Positions 1 to 5,351 are shown, counted from the first letter of the stretch. The stretch is 5,402 nt of DNA from Oscillospiraceae bacterium (GCA_902797915.1 CADBUK010000006.1:1-5402), one strand, 5' to 3'. A program made the numbers and translations. The notes: generated from the sequence alone by a model not told the origin.

Positions 1-42
1 AAAAACAGGGGACATTCCGCCGAAGGCAGTGTGTCCCCTGTT
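1..42 (-). terminator. Intrinsic terminator of the amino-acid ABC importer operon
   Basis: On the minus strand, an 11-bp perfect stem (AACAGGGGACA, 32-42, pairing with TGTCCCCTGTT, 4-14) starts 3 nt after the ATPase stop codon. It continues directly into a T run (the complement of 1-5), which runs off the window edge. The 17-nt loop holds a small inner helix (GCC/GGC, 19-21 with 25-27). A GC-rich stem followed by uridines is the standard rho-independent terminator layout. The plus-strand copy is followed by a T-rich stretch (41-47), so it could also stop transcripts arriving from the left, but no gene there is visible. Confidence 0.85.
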
Positions 43-45
43 CTT

Positions 46-789
46 TTATAAAACTTTTGAAAGAAAATCCTTTAAGCGCGGGTTTTGAGGATTATTGAAA
101 AACTCATCGGGAGTGTTTTCCTCATAAATAACGCCGCCGTCCATAAAGATTACCCTTGAGGCAACCTCGCGGGCAAAGCCCATTTCGTGAGTAACGACAA
201 CCATAGTCATACCGTCGTTGGCAAGCGCTTTCATAACCTGCAGAACCTCGCCTACCATCTCGGGATCAAGCGCGGAGGTGGGCTCGTCAAAAAGCATAAC
301 CTCGGGGTCCATACACAGCGCTCTGACAATGGCAACACGCTGCTTCTGCCCGCCTGAAAGCTGGCTCGGATAAGCGTCCGCCCTGTCTGCAAGACCGACC
401 TTGCCAAGCAGTTCCATTGCCTTTGACTCCGCTTCCTCCTTTGATTTTCCAAGGAGCTTCATAGGAGCAATGGTAAGATTGCGCAGCACCGTCATATTCG
501 GGAAAAGGTTAAAATGCTGGAACACCATTCCCATCTTCTGCCTGTGCTTATTGATGTTAAGTCTGGGATTTGTTAAATCCTCGCCGTCAAAAACAATGCT
601 GCCGCCCGTTGGGATTTCAAGCAGGTTTAACGAACGCAGAAGCGTTGATTTGCCCGAGCCCGAAGGACCGACGATAACAACCACTTCGCCCTGGTCAATC
701 TCAAGATTAACGCCGTCCAGCGCCTTAACGGTACCGTCGATATAGTGCTTTTTGAGGTCTGTTACGTTAATTAAAACATTATCGTTCAT
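46..789 (-). CDS. Polar amino-acid ABC transporter, ATP-binding protein (GlnQ/ArtM/HisP type)
   Basis: This is the cytoplasmic ATPase subunit that powers amino-acid import through the permease encoded just upstream. The 247-residue protein has every ABC landmark in order: Walker A GPSGSGKST (41-49), Q-loop Gln91 in VFQHFNLF, signature LSGGQ (144-148), Walker B MLFDEP (165-170) with catalytic Glu169, D-loop SALD (172-175) and the switch His201 in THEMGFA. Length and the HFNLFP and THEMGFAREV motifs are typical of the PAAT (polar amino acid) family. The start at 789 is chosen because AAAGGAGG lies 10 nt upstream (800-807). An in-frame ATG at 822 would add 11 residues but would place the ribosome binding site inside the gene. 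The start overlaps the permease end by 11 bp, so translational coupling is likely. One small oddity is Val155 where the family usually has Ala (AIVRAL for AIARAL). The substrate cannot be read from this subunit. Confidence 0.96.
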   Translation of the reverse strand: MNDNVLINVTDLKKHYIDGTVKALDGVNLEIDQGEVVVIVGPSGSGKSTLLRSLNLLEIPTGGSIVFDGEDLTNPRLNINKHRQKMGMVFQHFNLFPNMTVLRNLTIAPMKLLGKSKEEAESKAMELLGKVGLADRADAYPSQLSGGQKQRVAIVRALCMDPEVMLFDEPTSALDPEMVGEVLQVMKALANDGMTMVVVTHEMGFAREVASRVIFMDGGVIYEENTPDEFFNNPQNPRLKDFLSKVL

Positions 790-1537
790 TCTTGCGCAGC
801 CTCCTTTCAACAATTCCCACAAGCTTTGTAAGAAGCATAACTATCAAAAGGTAAATCAGCGCAACGGCAAGCAGGGGCATATAGTAAGAATAGGTTGTGC
901 CCGAAATGCTGTTGCCCGCCTTGGTTAAATCGCTGATTGCAACATAGCCTGCAACGGAGGTTTCCTTTAACAGAGCGATAAACTCATTAAGGAGAGTGGG
1001 AAGCACAGCCTTGAACATCTGCGGAATTATGATATACCTCATAGTCTGCAGATAGTTAAAGCCGATTGAGCGCCCCGCTTCAAACTGCCCCTGGTCAATG
1101 GACATAATGCCGCCCCTGAAAATCTCTGCAACATACGCGCCCGAGTTAATACCAAAGGCAAAAATTGCAACGGGCACGCCGTTTGAGGCGGATTTAAAAA
1201 TAATGAAATATGTAATAAGAAGCTGAACAACAACGGGCGTTCCCCTGATAATCGTTAAATATATCTTACAGATTGCATTGATAATCCTGAGAAACACATA
1301 ACCGAAGCCGCCCTTTAATTTAAGGGCTTCCTCGTTCTTATCATACGAGGAACGGATTGCGGCAACAACAACGCCGATTACAACACCGATTAAGCCCGCG
1401 AAAAGCGTGATGAGCAGGGTGTTTTCAAGACCCGTTACCATAAACTTCCATCTGTCCTTCTGAATGAAGTTCAAGTCAAAATCCTGCTTGAAGCTTTCGG
1501 CAAAGGAGGACAGGCTGAGTAAATAAGAATTTAACAT
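779..1537 (-). CDS. Polar amino-acid ABC transporter, permease (HisM/GlnP/ArtQ type)
   Basis: This is the inner-membrane channel subunit of the importer. It is 252 residues long. Hydrophobic segments fall at about 37-60, 94-114, 121-141, 177-199 and 218-243, matching the five-helix topology of the HisMQ family. Family motifs are visible: the RGTPVVVQ stretch (98-105) and the ATPase-coupling EAA loop around 148-173 (GQFEAGRSIGF, then IIPQ). The loop has Gly155 in place of the second Ala of 'EAA'. The segment between the first two helices (about 62-80) is long and charged. Only one permease gene is present, so a homodimeric channel is inferred. The start at 1537 has GGGAG (1544-1548) 6 nt upstream; the next Met, residue 33, lies just before the first helix and has no comparable support. 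The gene lies 76 bp after the binding-protein gene and overlaps the ATPase gene by 11 bp. A hairpin pair in the 76-bp gap may set its expression. Confidence 0.95.
   Translation of the reverse strand: MLNSYLLSLSSFAESFKQDFDLNFIQKDRWKFMVTGLENTLLITLFAGLIGVVIGVVVAAIRSSYDKNEEALKLKGGFGYVFLRIINAICKIYLTIIRGTPVVVQLLITYFIIFKSASNGVPVAIFAFGINSGAYVAEIFRGGIMSIDQGQFEAGRSIGFNYLQTMRYIIIPQMFKAVLPTLLNEFIALLKETSVAGYVAISDLTKAGNSISGTTYSYYMPLLAVALIYLLIVMLLTKLVGIVERRLRKNER
800..807 (-). promoter_or_regulatory. Ribosome binding site that fixes the ATPase start
   Basis: AAAGGAGG on the minus strand is followed by a 10-nt spacer and the ATG at 789. It lies within the last codons of the permease gene. It supports the shorter 247-residue ATPase over the start at 822. 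Confidence 0.8.
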
Positions 1538-1543
1538 TTAATT

Positions 1544-1585
1544 CTCCCGAAAACAAGAATAGCGGGAGGACATTATTGCCCTCCC
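1544..1585 (-). promoter_or_regulatory. Intercistronic hairpin with an alternative pairing that covers the permease ribosome binding site
   Basis: In the minus-strand RNA a stem forms between 1578-1585 and 1564-1571 (GGGAGGGC with GUCCUCCC, including one G-U pair) around a 6-nt loop AAUAAU. The same downstream arm, as CUCCCG (1563-1568), is also perfectly complementary to CGGGAG (1544-1549). That second segment contains the permease Shine-Dalgarno sequence. The two pairings share one arm and are mutually exclusive. The G-U pair would be an A-C mismatch in plus-strand RNA, which favours a role in the importer transcript. A hairpin between a binding-protein gene and its permease commonly protects or attenuates the transcript so that more binding protein is made. 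The switch behaviour is inference. Confidence 0.6.
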
Positions 1586-1613
1586 ATCATTAACTTAAAT
1601 TAAGTAAATCCGC

Positions 1614-2360
1614 TTACGCAGCAATGTACTTATCAATAATTGTCTGAACCGTACCGTCTGCAATAAGCTCCTCAAGAGCAGCGTTAACCTTATCCATAAG
1701 CTCTGTGTCGTTCTTATTGAAGCAGATTGCATAATCCTCGGTTACATACTCTGTATCAAGGATTTTAAGACCCTCGTTTGCGGCAACGAATGCCTTTGCA
1801 GGCTCGTTATCAATAATAACGCAGTCAATCTTACCCGAAAGAAGAGCCTGAACAGCGTCTGCGCCCTTATTGAACTCGGATACAGCGTCCATACCGTAAT
1901 CGTCCTCAGCATAAATGCAGCCTGTGGTTGCAACCTGAACGCCGATTTTTGTATCAGCAGTGATGTCGTCAACAGAAGTGATGGCGCTGTTCTCGGGAAC
2001 GATAATAACCTGAACGCCTGTTGCGTATGAGGTTGAGAAATTAACGCTCTGGAGTCTTTCATCGGTAACTGTCATACCTGCCATACCCATATCGTACTTG
2101 CCTGCCTGAACGCCGGGAATGATTGAGTCAAAGCCGGTGTCAACAATCTCAAGCTCCATACCGAGCTTATCTGCAATTGCCTGTGCGATTTCAGCGTCGA
2201 TACCAACAATCTGCTCGCCCTCTTTGTATTCATAGGGAGGGAATTCAGCATTTGTTGCCATAACAAGCTTATCACTGCTCTTAGCACTGCAAGCCGCAAA
2301 AGCTGCGCATACGAAAAGCGCTGCAAGAACAACTGCAAGAATTTTTGTAATTTTCTTCAT
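1614..2360 (-). CDS. Amino-acid ABC transporter substrate-binding lipoprotein (PAAT family, possibly arginine/basic amino acid)
   Basis: This is the extracytoplasmic receptor that captures an amino acid and delivers it to the permease. The 248-residue precursor starts with MKKITK, a hydrophobic core (about 7-22) and a lipobox-like AFAAC with Cys24 as the lipidation site; Phe at -3 is less usual than Leu. A Ser/Lys-rich linker follows. The type-II periplasmic-binding fold (SBP_bac_3) shows in NAEFPPYEY (37-45), VGIDAEIA (52-59), GFDSIIPGVQAGKYD (76-90), GMTVTDERLQSVNFS (95-109) and IIDNEPAKAF (182-191). By family analogy with HisJ, Arg102 would hold the ligand carboxylate, Asp184 the amino group, and Phe40/Tyr43 the side chain. 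The start at 2360 has AAGGAG (2369-2374) 8 nt upstream. It is the first gene of the importer operon, behind its own promoter. Arginine or another basic amino acid is suggested by the ARG-box-like operator upstream, not by the protein itself. Confidence 0.95.
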   Translation of the reverse strand: MKKITKILAVVLAALFVCAAFAACSAKSSDKLVMATNAEFPPYEYKEGEQIVGIDAEIAQAIADKLGMELEIVDTGFDSIIPGVQAGKYDMGMAGMTVTDERLQSVNFSTSYATGVQVIIVPENSAITSVDDITADTKIGVQVATTGCIYAEDDYGMDAVSEFNKGADAVQALLSGKIDCVIIDNEPAKAFVAANEGLKILDTEYVTEDYAICFNKNDTELMDKVNAALEELIADGTVQTIIDKYIAA

Positions 2361-2403
2361 AACAAAATCTCCTTAATTACTTATTTTAAAATTTTGTGTT
2401 GTT

Positions 2404-2432
2404 ATTATAATATGCAGTTATACAAATTGCAA
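2404..2432 (-). promoter_or_regulatory. Sigma-A-type promoter of the importer operon
   Basis: On the minus strand, TTGCAA (2427-2432, -35) and a perfect TATAAT (2404-2409, -10) are separated by 17 bp. Transcription would start near 2397, giving a leader of about 36 nt before the ATG at 2360. The ARG-box-like repeat lies immediately upstream of the -35, centred roughly 62 bp before the predicted start. Confidence 0.75.
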
Positions 2433-2440
2433 CTGTTAAT

Positions 2441-2468
2441 TTGAATAAAAATTGAATATTTATTCAAT
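2441..2468. promoter_or_regulatory. ARG-box-like operator (candidate ArgR/AhrC binding site)
   Basis: Positions 2451-2468 form a perfect inverted repeat, ATTGAATA-TT-TATTCAAT. It fits the classical ARG box pattern (TGAAT, four A/T bases, ATTCA, with A/T at the ends) at every constrained position. A third half-site, TTGAATA, lies at 2441-2447, exactly 11 bp (one helical turn) from the same sequence at 2452-2458. The site sits between the divergent promoters and touches the -35 of the rightward one. ArgR/AhrC binding is inferred from the motif; the regulator gene is not in this window. The very AT-rich setting is the main reason for caution. Confidence 0.55.
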
Positions 2469-2470
2469 CG

Positions 2471-2499
2471 TTGATTATTTATTTTATATATGATAATAT
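2471..2499 (+). promoter_or_regulatory. Probable promoter of the acetyltransferase-GH30-trmO operon
   Basis: TTGATT (2471-2476) and TAATAT (2494-2499) are separated by 17 bp. Transcription would begin near 2506, about 24 nt before the ATG at 2530, and the leader contains the ribosome binding site AGAGGA (2517-2522). The -10 matches consensus at only four of six positions, and GATAAT (2492-2497) with a 15-bp spacer is an alternative, so the exact hexamers are uncertain. Confidence 0.5.
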
Positions 2500-2529
2500 T
2501 AATTTAAAGTACGGATAGAGGACAGGACT

Positions 2530-2949
2530 ATGGCGGAAATAAAGTTTTACAATTCTCTTACGGATGAAGAAAAATACATCCGCACAACCGTTTTCGTTGA
2601 GGAACAGAAATTCAACGAGGAGTTTGACACGATTGACGAAACCGCAACACACGCGATAATTTACGTTGACGGCAAAGCGGCGGGCTGTGCAAGAATGTTT
2701 AAGGACGAGAAACGCAACGCGTACCACATAGGCAGGGTTGCAATCCTTAAAGAATTCAGAAAGCTGCACCTCGGCGCAGAAATAATGAACGCAATGCTTA
2801 AAAAAGCGGCGGAGCTGGGAGGAAAAACGGCAATCGTTTCCGCCCAGTGCAGAGTGAGGGGCTTTTACGAAAGCCTTGGCTTTGAAGCAAGCGGAGACGT
2901 ATATTTAGACGAATACTGCCCGCATATACATATGGAGAAAAAGTTATGA
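2530..2949 (+). CDS. GNAT family N-acetyltransferase (ElaA/YjcF-like)
   Basis: This is a predicted cytoplasmic acetyl-CoA-dependent N-acetyltransferase of 139 residues, a normal size for a single GNAT domain. Visible signatures are the N-terminal R-x-x-VFVEEQ (18-26) typical of the ElaA/YjcF group, the beta-4/motif A stretch HIGRVAIL (66-73), the acetyl-CoA loop region RKLHLGAE (77-84), SAQ (104-106), and motif B FYESLGF (112-118). The protein ends in a GNAT-style EYCPHIHMEKKL tail. In the loop, His80 and Leu81 occupy positions where many relatives have Gly and a hydrophobic residue, but Arg77 and Gly82-Ala83 are kept. The acceptor substrate is unknown. The ribosome binding site AGAGGA lies 7 nt before the start. 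It is the first gene of a three-gene operon, and its stop overlaps the GH30 start by 4 bp (ATGA), a classic coupling arrangement. Confidence 0.9.
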   Translation: MAEIKFYNSLTDEEKYIRTTVFVEEQKFNEEFDTIDETATHAIIYVDGKAAGCARMFKDEKRNAYHIGRVAILKEFRKLHLGAEIMNAMLKKAAELGGKTAIVSAQCRVRGFYESLGFEASGDVYLDEYCPHIHMEKKL

Positions 2950-4331
2950 TTAAGGTTGATTTTAAAACTGCGAAGGACAGGCAGAAGCTTTTGGGCTTCG
3001 GCACGTCAGCGTGCTGGTGGAGCCACAAAATTCCCTCCCCCGAGGTTGCGCAGGAGCTTGCCGAGCTGCTTTACGGCGAAAGCGGACTCGGGCTTAATAT
3101 TTACCGCTACAACGTAGGCGCGGGCTGGGACGAAAACAACTGCAGGGTTAACAACCCCTGGCGCAGAGTTGAAAGCTTTTATATTTACGACGACGATAAT
3201 GAAAGCGAGCATTACCACGGCGGCGGCTACGACTGGGAGCGCGACCGCACTGCGTACAATTTTATGAAGCTGTGTCTTGAAACGGGCAGGATTGACACCG
3301 TTGTACTGTTTGCAAATTCTCCGCATTACGCCTTTACCGCAAGCGGTCAGGCAAGCGGCGGAATTATGCACCACACCACAAACCTGCCCAAAAGCAATTA
3401 CAAGCGCTTTGTTGATTATTTTCTTGACATTACGGAGCATTTTATTGAGGACGGAATTCCTGTTAATTACATAAGCCCTATTAACGAGCCGCAGTGGAAA
3501 TGGGGCGGCAAGCACGTTTGGCAGGAGGGCTGCCATTACGAGCCCGAGGAGGTTTACGAAATTCTGCACCTCTTTGCCGAGGCTCTTGAAAAAAGAGGGC
3601 TTGCCGTTAAGCTTTACACGCCCGAAAGCGGCGAGCTTTTCGGCGTTACGGAGCAATATTTTGAAAGAATTACGGCTGACGAGCTGATTATGAAGCACCT
3701 GGGCGTATTTGCCGTTCATTCCTATCATTCGGACAGGGATTTGCAAATACGCAAAAGCTTTTACGAAAAAATTATAAGCAAAAATCCGCAGATACGCTTT
3801 GATATGAGCGAATGGTGCGAGCTGCCCTGCAAGCACGGCACAAAAACCGTTGAAAGCGCACTGATTGCGGCAAGGATTATCGGCTGGGATTTAACCGAGC
3901 TCGGCGCTCAGACCTGGACAAGCTGGGTTGCCGTTAACCAAATAGCCGACTTTAAGGGCGACGGCAGGGATTACAGCGACGGCTTGCTTTCCGCCTCCGA
4001 CAGCTTTGCGTACTATTACATCTGCAAACGCTATTACGCCTTTGCGCATTTTGCGAAATTCCTGCCGATAGGCTCAACCGTGCTTGAAAGCATAACGGAC
4101 AAGGCGGGCGGGCTTAACCTGTTTATGTTCAAAACTCCGCAGAATGAAAGCATTCTTGTTGCCGTAAATGAAGGCAGGTCAACCGAAATTGAAATAAACG
4201 CAAACGCAAGGTTTGAACAGATATATTCAACCACCGAAAAGAAAAGCCTCAAGCTTGAATACGACGGCGAATTTAACCCGACGCTTAGGCTTAAAGGCAA
4301 ATCAATTACAACTGTAAAGCTATGGAAATAA
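2946..4331 (+). CDS. Glycoside hydrolase family 30 protein (endo-beta-1,6-galactanase-like), no signal peptide
   Basis: This is a predicted retaining beta-glycosidase of clan GH-A, 461 residues long. The (beta/alpha)8 domain spans roughly 1-380 and shows GH30 hallmarks: GFGTSACWW (17-25), NIYRYNVGAGW (51-61), FANSPHY (122-128), SPINEPQWKW (177-186) with Glu181 as acid/base, HSYHSD (258-263), DMSEWCEL (286-293) with Glu289 as nucleophile, and TWTSWVAVNQ. The last 75 or so residues form the small beta-sandwich usual in GH30 (LFMFKTPQNESILVAVNEG onward). There is no signal peptide, lipobox or anchor, so the enzyme probably acts in the cytoplasm on imported oligosaccharides, unlike secreted polysaccharide-degrading relatives. 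Where GH30 enzymes typically read SPPxW, this has SPHYAF, which may alter the active-site rim. The linkage cut is not certain. GGAG (2934-2937) lies 8 nt before the start, and there are overlaps of 4 bp upstream and 10 bp downstream. Confidence 0.88.
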   Translation: MIKVDFKTAKDRQKLLGFGTSACWWSHKIPSPEVAQELAELLYGESGLGLNIYRYNVGAGWDENNCRVNNPWRRVESFYIYDDDNESEHYHGGGYDWERDRTAYNFMKLCLETGRIDTVVLFANSPHYAFTASGQASGGIMHHTTNLPKSNYKRFVDYFLDITEHFIEDGIPVNYISPINEPQWKWGGKHVWQEGCHYEPEEVYEILHLFAEALEKRGLAVKLYTPESGELFGVTEQYFERITADELIMKHLGVFAVHSYHSDRDLQIRKSFYEKIISKNPQIRFDMSEWCELPCKHGTKTVESALIAARIIGWDLTELGAQTWTSWVAVNQIADFKGDGRDYSDGLLSASDSFAYYYICKRYYAFAHFAKFLPIGSTVLESITDKAGGLNLFMFKTPQNESILVAVNEGRSTEIEINANARFEQIYSTTEKKSLKLEYDGEFNPTLRLKGKSITTVKLWK

Positions 4332-4996
4332 AACCGATTGCAAAAATAATAACGGATTTTCCGACAAAATTCGGCATACCGAGACAGAGCGGGCTTGTTG
4401 AGAAGCTGACGGGCGAAATCATATTTGAGCCCGAGTTTCAGAACCCGAATTATATAAGGGGGATTGAGCAATTCAGCAATCTGTGGCTGATATGGGGCTT
4501 TTCCGAAAATGAGGATAAGGAAAAGGGCGCCACCGTGCGCCCGCCGATGCTCGGCGGCAACGTAAGGCTTGGCGTTTTTGCAACGCGCTCGCCGTTTCGC
4601 CCGAACAATCTGGGGCTGTCCTGCGTTAAGCTTGAGGATATTATCAGCGATGAAAAGGGACTGCGCCTGAGGGTAAGCGGCTGCGATATGATGAACGGAA
4701 CGCCGATTTACGACATTAAGCCGTACATCCCCTACAGCGACAGCGTGCCCGAAGCAAAAGGCGGATTTGCCGAAAAAAAGAAGGATTACCGTTTAAATGT
4801 TGAGGCTGACAAGGAGCTGCTTTCAGCCCTGCCCGAAAGCAAACGCGAACTGCTTTTGGAGGTGCTTGCCTGCGACCCGCGGCCGCAATATCAGGAGGAC
4901 GAAAAAAGGATTTACGGCTTTGGCTTTGCGGGATTTGAAATAAAATTCAGAGTTGAAAACAACACCGTAATCCTTGAAACAATTGAAAAAATATAA
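4322..4996 (+). CDS. trmO: tRNA (N6-threonylcarbamoyladenosine(37)-N6)-methyltransferase TrmO (TsaA/YaeB family)
   Basis: TrmO uses S-adenosylmethionine to methylate t6A at position 37 of certain threonine tRNAs, giving m6t6A, which fine-tunes decoding. The 224-residue protein is close to the E. coli YaeB length (235) and carries the family's conserved blocks: FGIPRQSGL (17-25), LWLIWGF (54-60), VRPPMLGG (72-79), RLGVFATRSPFRPNNLGLS (82-100), NGTPIYDIKPYIPY (125-138), DPRPQYQED (185-193) and YGFGFAGFEIKF (198-209). The N-terminal two thirds form the SAM-binding beta-barrel; the rest is the usual C-terminal domain. The ATG overlaps the GH30 stop by 10 bp. No good Shine-Dalgarno precedes it (only TAAAG at 4313-4317, very close to the ATG), so translation probably depends on ribosomes finishing the GH30 gene. 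The function is unrelated to its operon partners as far as known. Confidence 0.95.
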   Translation: MEIKPIAKIITDFPTKFGIPRQSGLVEKLTGEIIFEPEFQNPNYIRGIEQFSNLWLIWGFSENEDKEKGATVRPPMLGGNVRLGVFATRSPFRPNNLGLSCVKLEDIISDEKGLRLRVSGCDMMNGTPIYDIKPYIPYSDSVPEAKGGFAEKKKDYRLNVEADKELLSALPESKRELLLEVLACDPRPQYQEDEKRIYGFGFAGFEIKFRVENNTVILETIEKI

Positions 4997-5001
4997 AGAA
5001 A

Positions 5002-5025
5002 AAGGCTATCCGAAAGGATAGCCTT
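5002..5025. terminator. Bidirectional terminator between trmO and the ferredoxin gene
   Basis: A perfect 10-bp stem (AAGGCTATCC, 5002-5011, with GGATAGCCTT, 5016-5025) encloses a GAAA tetraloop on the plus strand. It begins 5 nt after the trmO stop and 23 nt after the ferredoxin stop. On the minus strand it runs into TTTTTCTTT and then more T-rich sequence, a good terminator for the ferredoxin gene. On the plus strand the downstream tract is AAATAATTATTTTT, less ideal, so termination in that direction may be weaker. Confidence 0.88.
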
Positions 5026-5048
5026 AAATAATTATTTTTCGACTGCAA

Positions 5049-5219
5049 TTATTCAGCAACCGGAGCACCAACAGGGCAAGCACCTGCGCAAGCGCCGCAC
5101 TCGATGCAAGCATCAGCGTCGATTTCGAACTTGCCGTCACCCTCTGCGATAGCGCTAACAGGGCACTCTGCCTCACATGCGCCGCATGCGATGCAATCAT
5201 CAGTAATCTTGTATGCCAT
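5049..5219 (-). CDS. 2[4Fe-4S] ferredoxin (clostridial type)
   Basis: This is a small soluble electron carrier of 56 residues that shuttles low-potential electrons between redox enzymes such as pyruvate:ferredoxin oxidoreductase and hydrogenase in anaerobes. Translation of the minus strand from the ATG at 5219 gives two classical cluster motifs: C9-IA-C12-GA-C15-EAE-C19-P and C38-IE-C41-GA-C44-AGA-C48-P, each Cys-x2-Cys-x2-Cys-x3-Cys-Pro. Spacing, the acidic composition (AEGDGKFEIDAD between the motifs) and the length all match clostridial ferredoxins. There are no extra domains. A strong GGAGG (5227-5231) lies 7 nt before the start, a near-consensus promoter is at 5270-5298 and a terminator at 5002-5025, so it is probably a single-gene, highly expressed transcript. 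A longer open frame over the same bases in another reading frame is a shadow. The specific partner enzyme cannot be told from the window. Confidence 0.97.
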   Translation of the reverse strand: MAYKITDDCIACGACEAECPVSAIAEGDGKFEIDADACIECGACAGACPVGAPVAE

Positions 5220-5269
5220 AATTCTACCTCCATAAAATTAAAACAATCAGGCAAAGCCATTTGTTTCTT

Positions 5270-5298
5270 ATTATATCTATACTATAACATATAATCAA
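5270..5298 (-). promoter_or_regulatory. Sigma-A-type promoter of the ferredoxin gene
   Basis: On the minus strand, TTGATT (5293-5298, -35) and a perfect TATAAT (5270-5275, -10) are separated by 17 bp. The predicted transcript begins near 5263, leaving about 44 nt of leader with GGAGG at its end. An overlapping alternative, TTGAAA with TATAGT and a 16-bp spacer, lies slightly upstream. Confidence 0.75.
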
Positions 5299-5316
5299 AT
5301 AATTTCAAGTGCAAAA

Positions 5317-5351
5317 TAAGTTAGGAAAACTTAACTTTTGTTAAGCCTTAA
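5317..5351 (-). terminator. AT-rich inverted repeats, possible weak terminator of the gene entering from the right
   Basis: Three short overlapping inverted repeats occur here: TAAGTT/AACTTA (5317-5322 with 5328-5333), CTTAAC/GTTAAG (5330-5335 with 5340-5345, loop TTTT) and TTAAG/CTTAA (5341-5345 with 5347-5351). On the minus strand the middle hairpin begins 9 nt after the stop of the partial gene and is followed by TTTTCC, so it could end that transcript. The stem is AT-rich and weak. A binding site for a regulator of the ferredoxin promoter is an alternative, as the cluster lies just upstream of it. Confidence 0.35.

Noticed and set aside
790..822. Upstream in-frame ATG at 822 as the ATPase start
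   Set aside because: It would add MWELLKGGCAR, whose codons contain the AAAGGAGG ribosome site itself, and it lacks its own site. Family members begin near MNDNVLINV.
2363..2396. CAAAAT/ATTTTG inverted repeat flanking the binding-protein ribosome site
   Set aside because: A six-pair stem with a single G-C pair and a 22-nt loop in an AT-rich leader would be unstable and is expected by chance.
2361..2529. Possible riboswitch or small RNA in the divergent intergenic region
   Set aside because: The importer leader is only about 36 nt and the rightward leader about 24 nt, too short for known aptamers, and no stable fold or known conserved motif is visible.
3006..3836. Long open frame of 276 codons on the minus strand, antisense to the GH30 gene
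   Set aside because: It lies wholly inside a well-supported GH30 gene with both catalytic motifs, its translation shows low-complexity Ala/Val/Asn runs with no recognisable domain, and no ribosome site precedes it. It is a codon-bias shadow.
5024..5260. 78-codon minus-strand open frame covering the ferredoxin gene
   Set aside because: It is a different frame from the ferredoxin, runs into the terminator stem, and gives a Leu/Ala/Ser-rich sequence without motifs. The 56-codon frame at 5049-5219 has eight correctly spaced cluster cysteines and a strong ribosome site.
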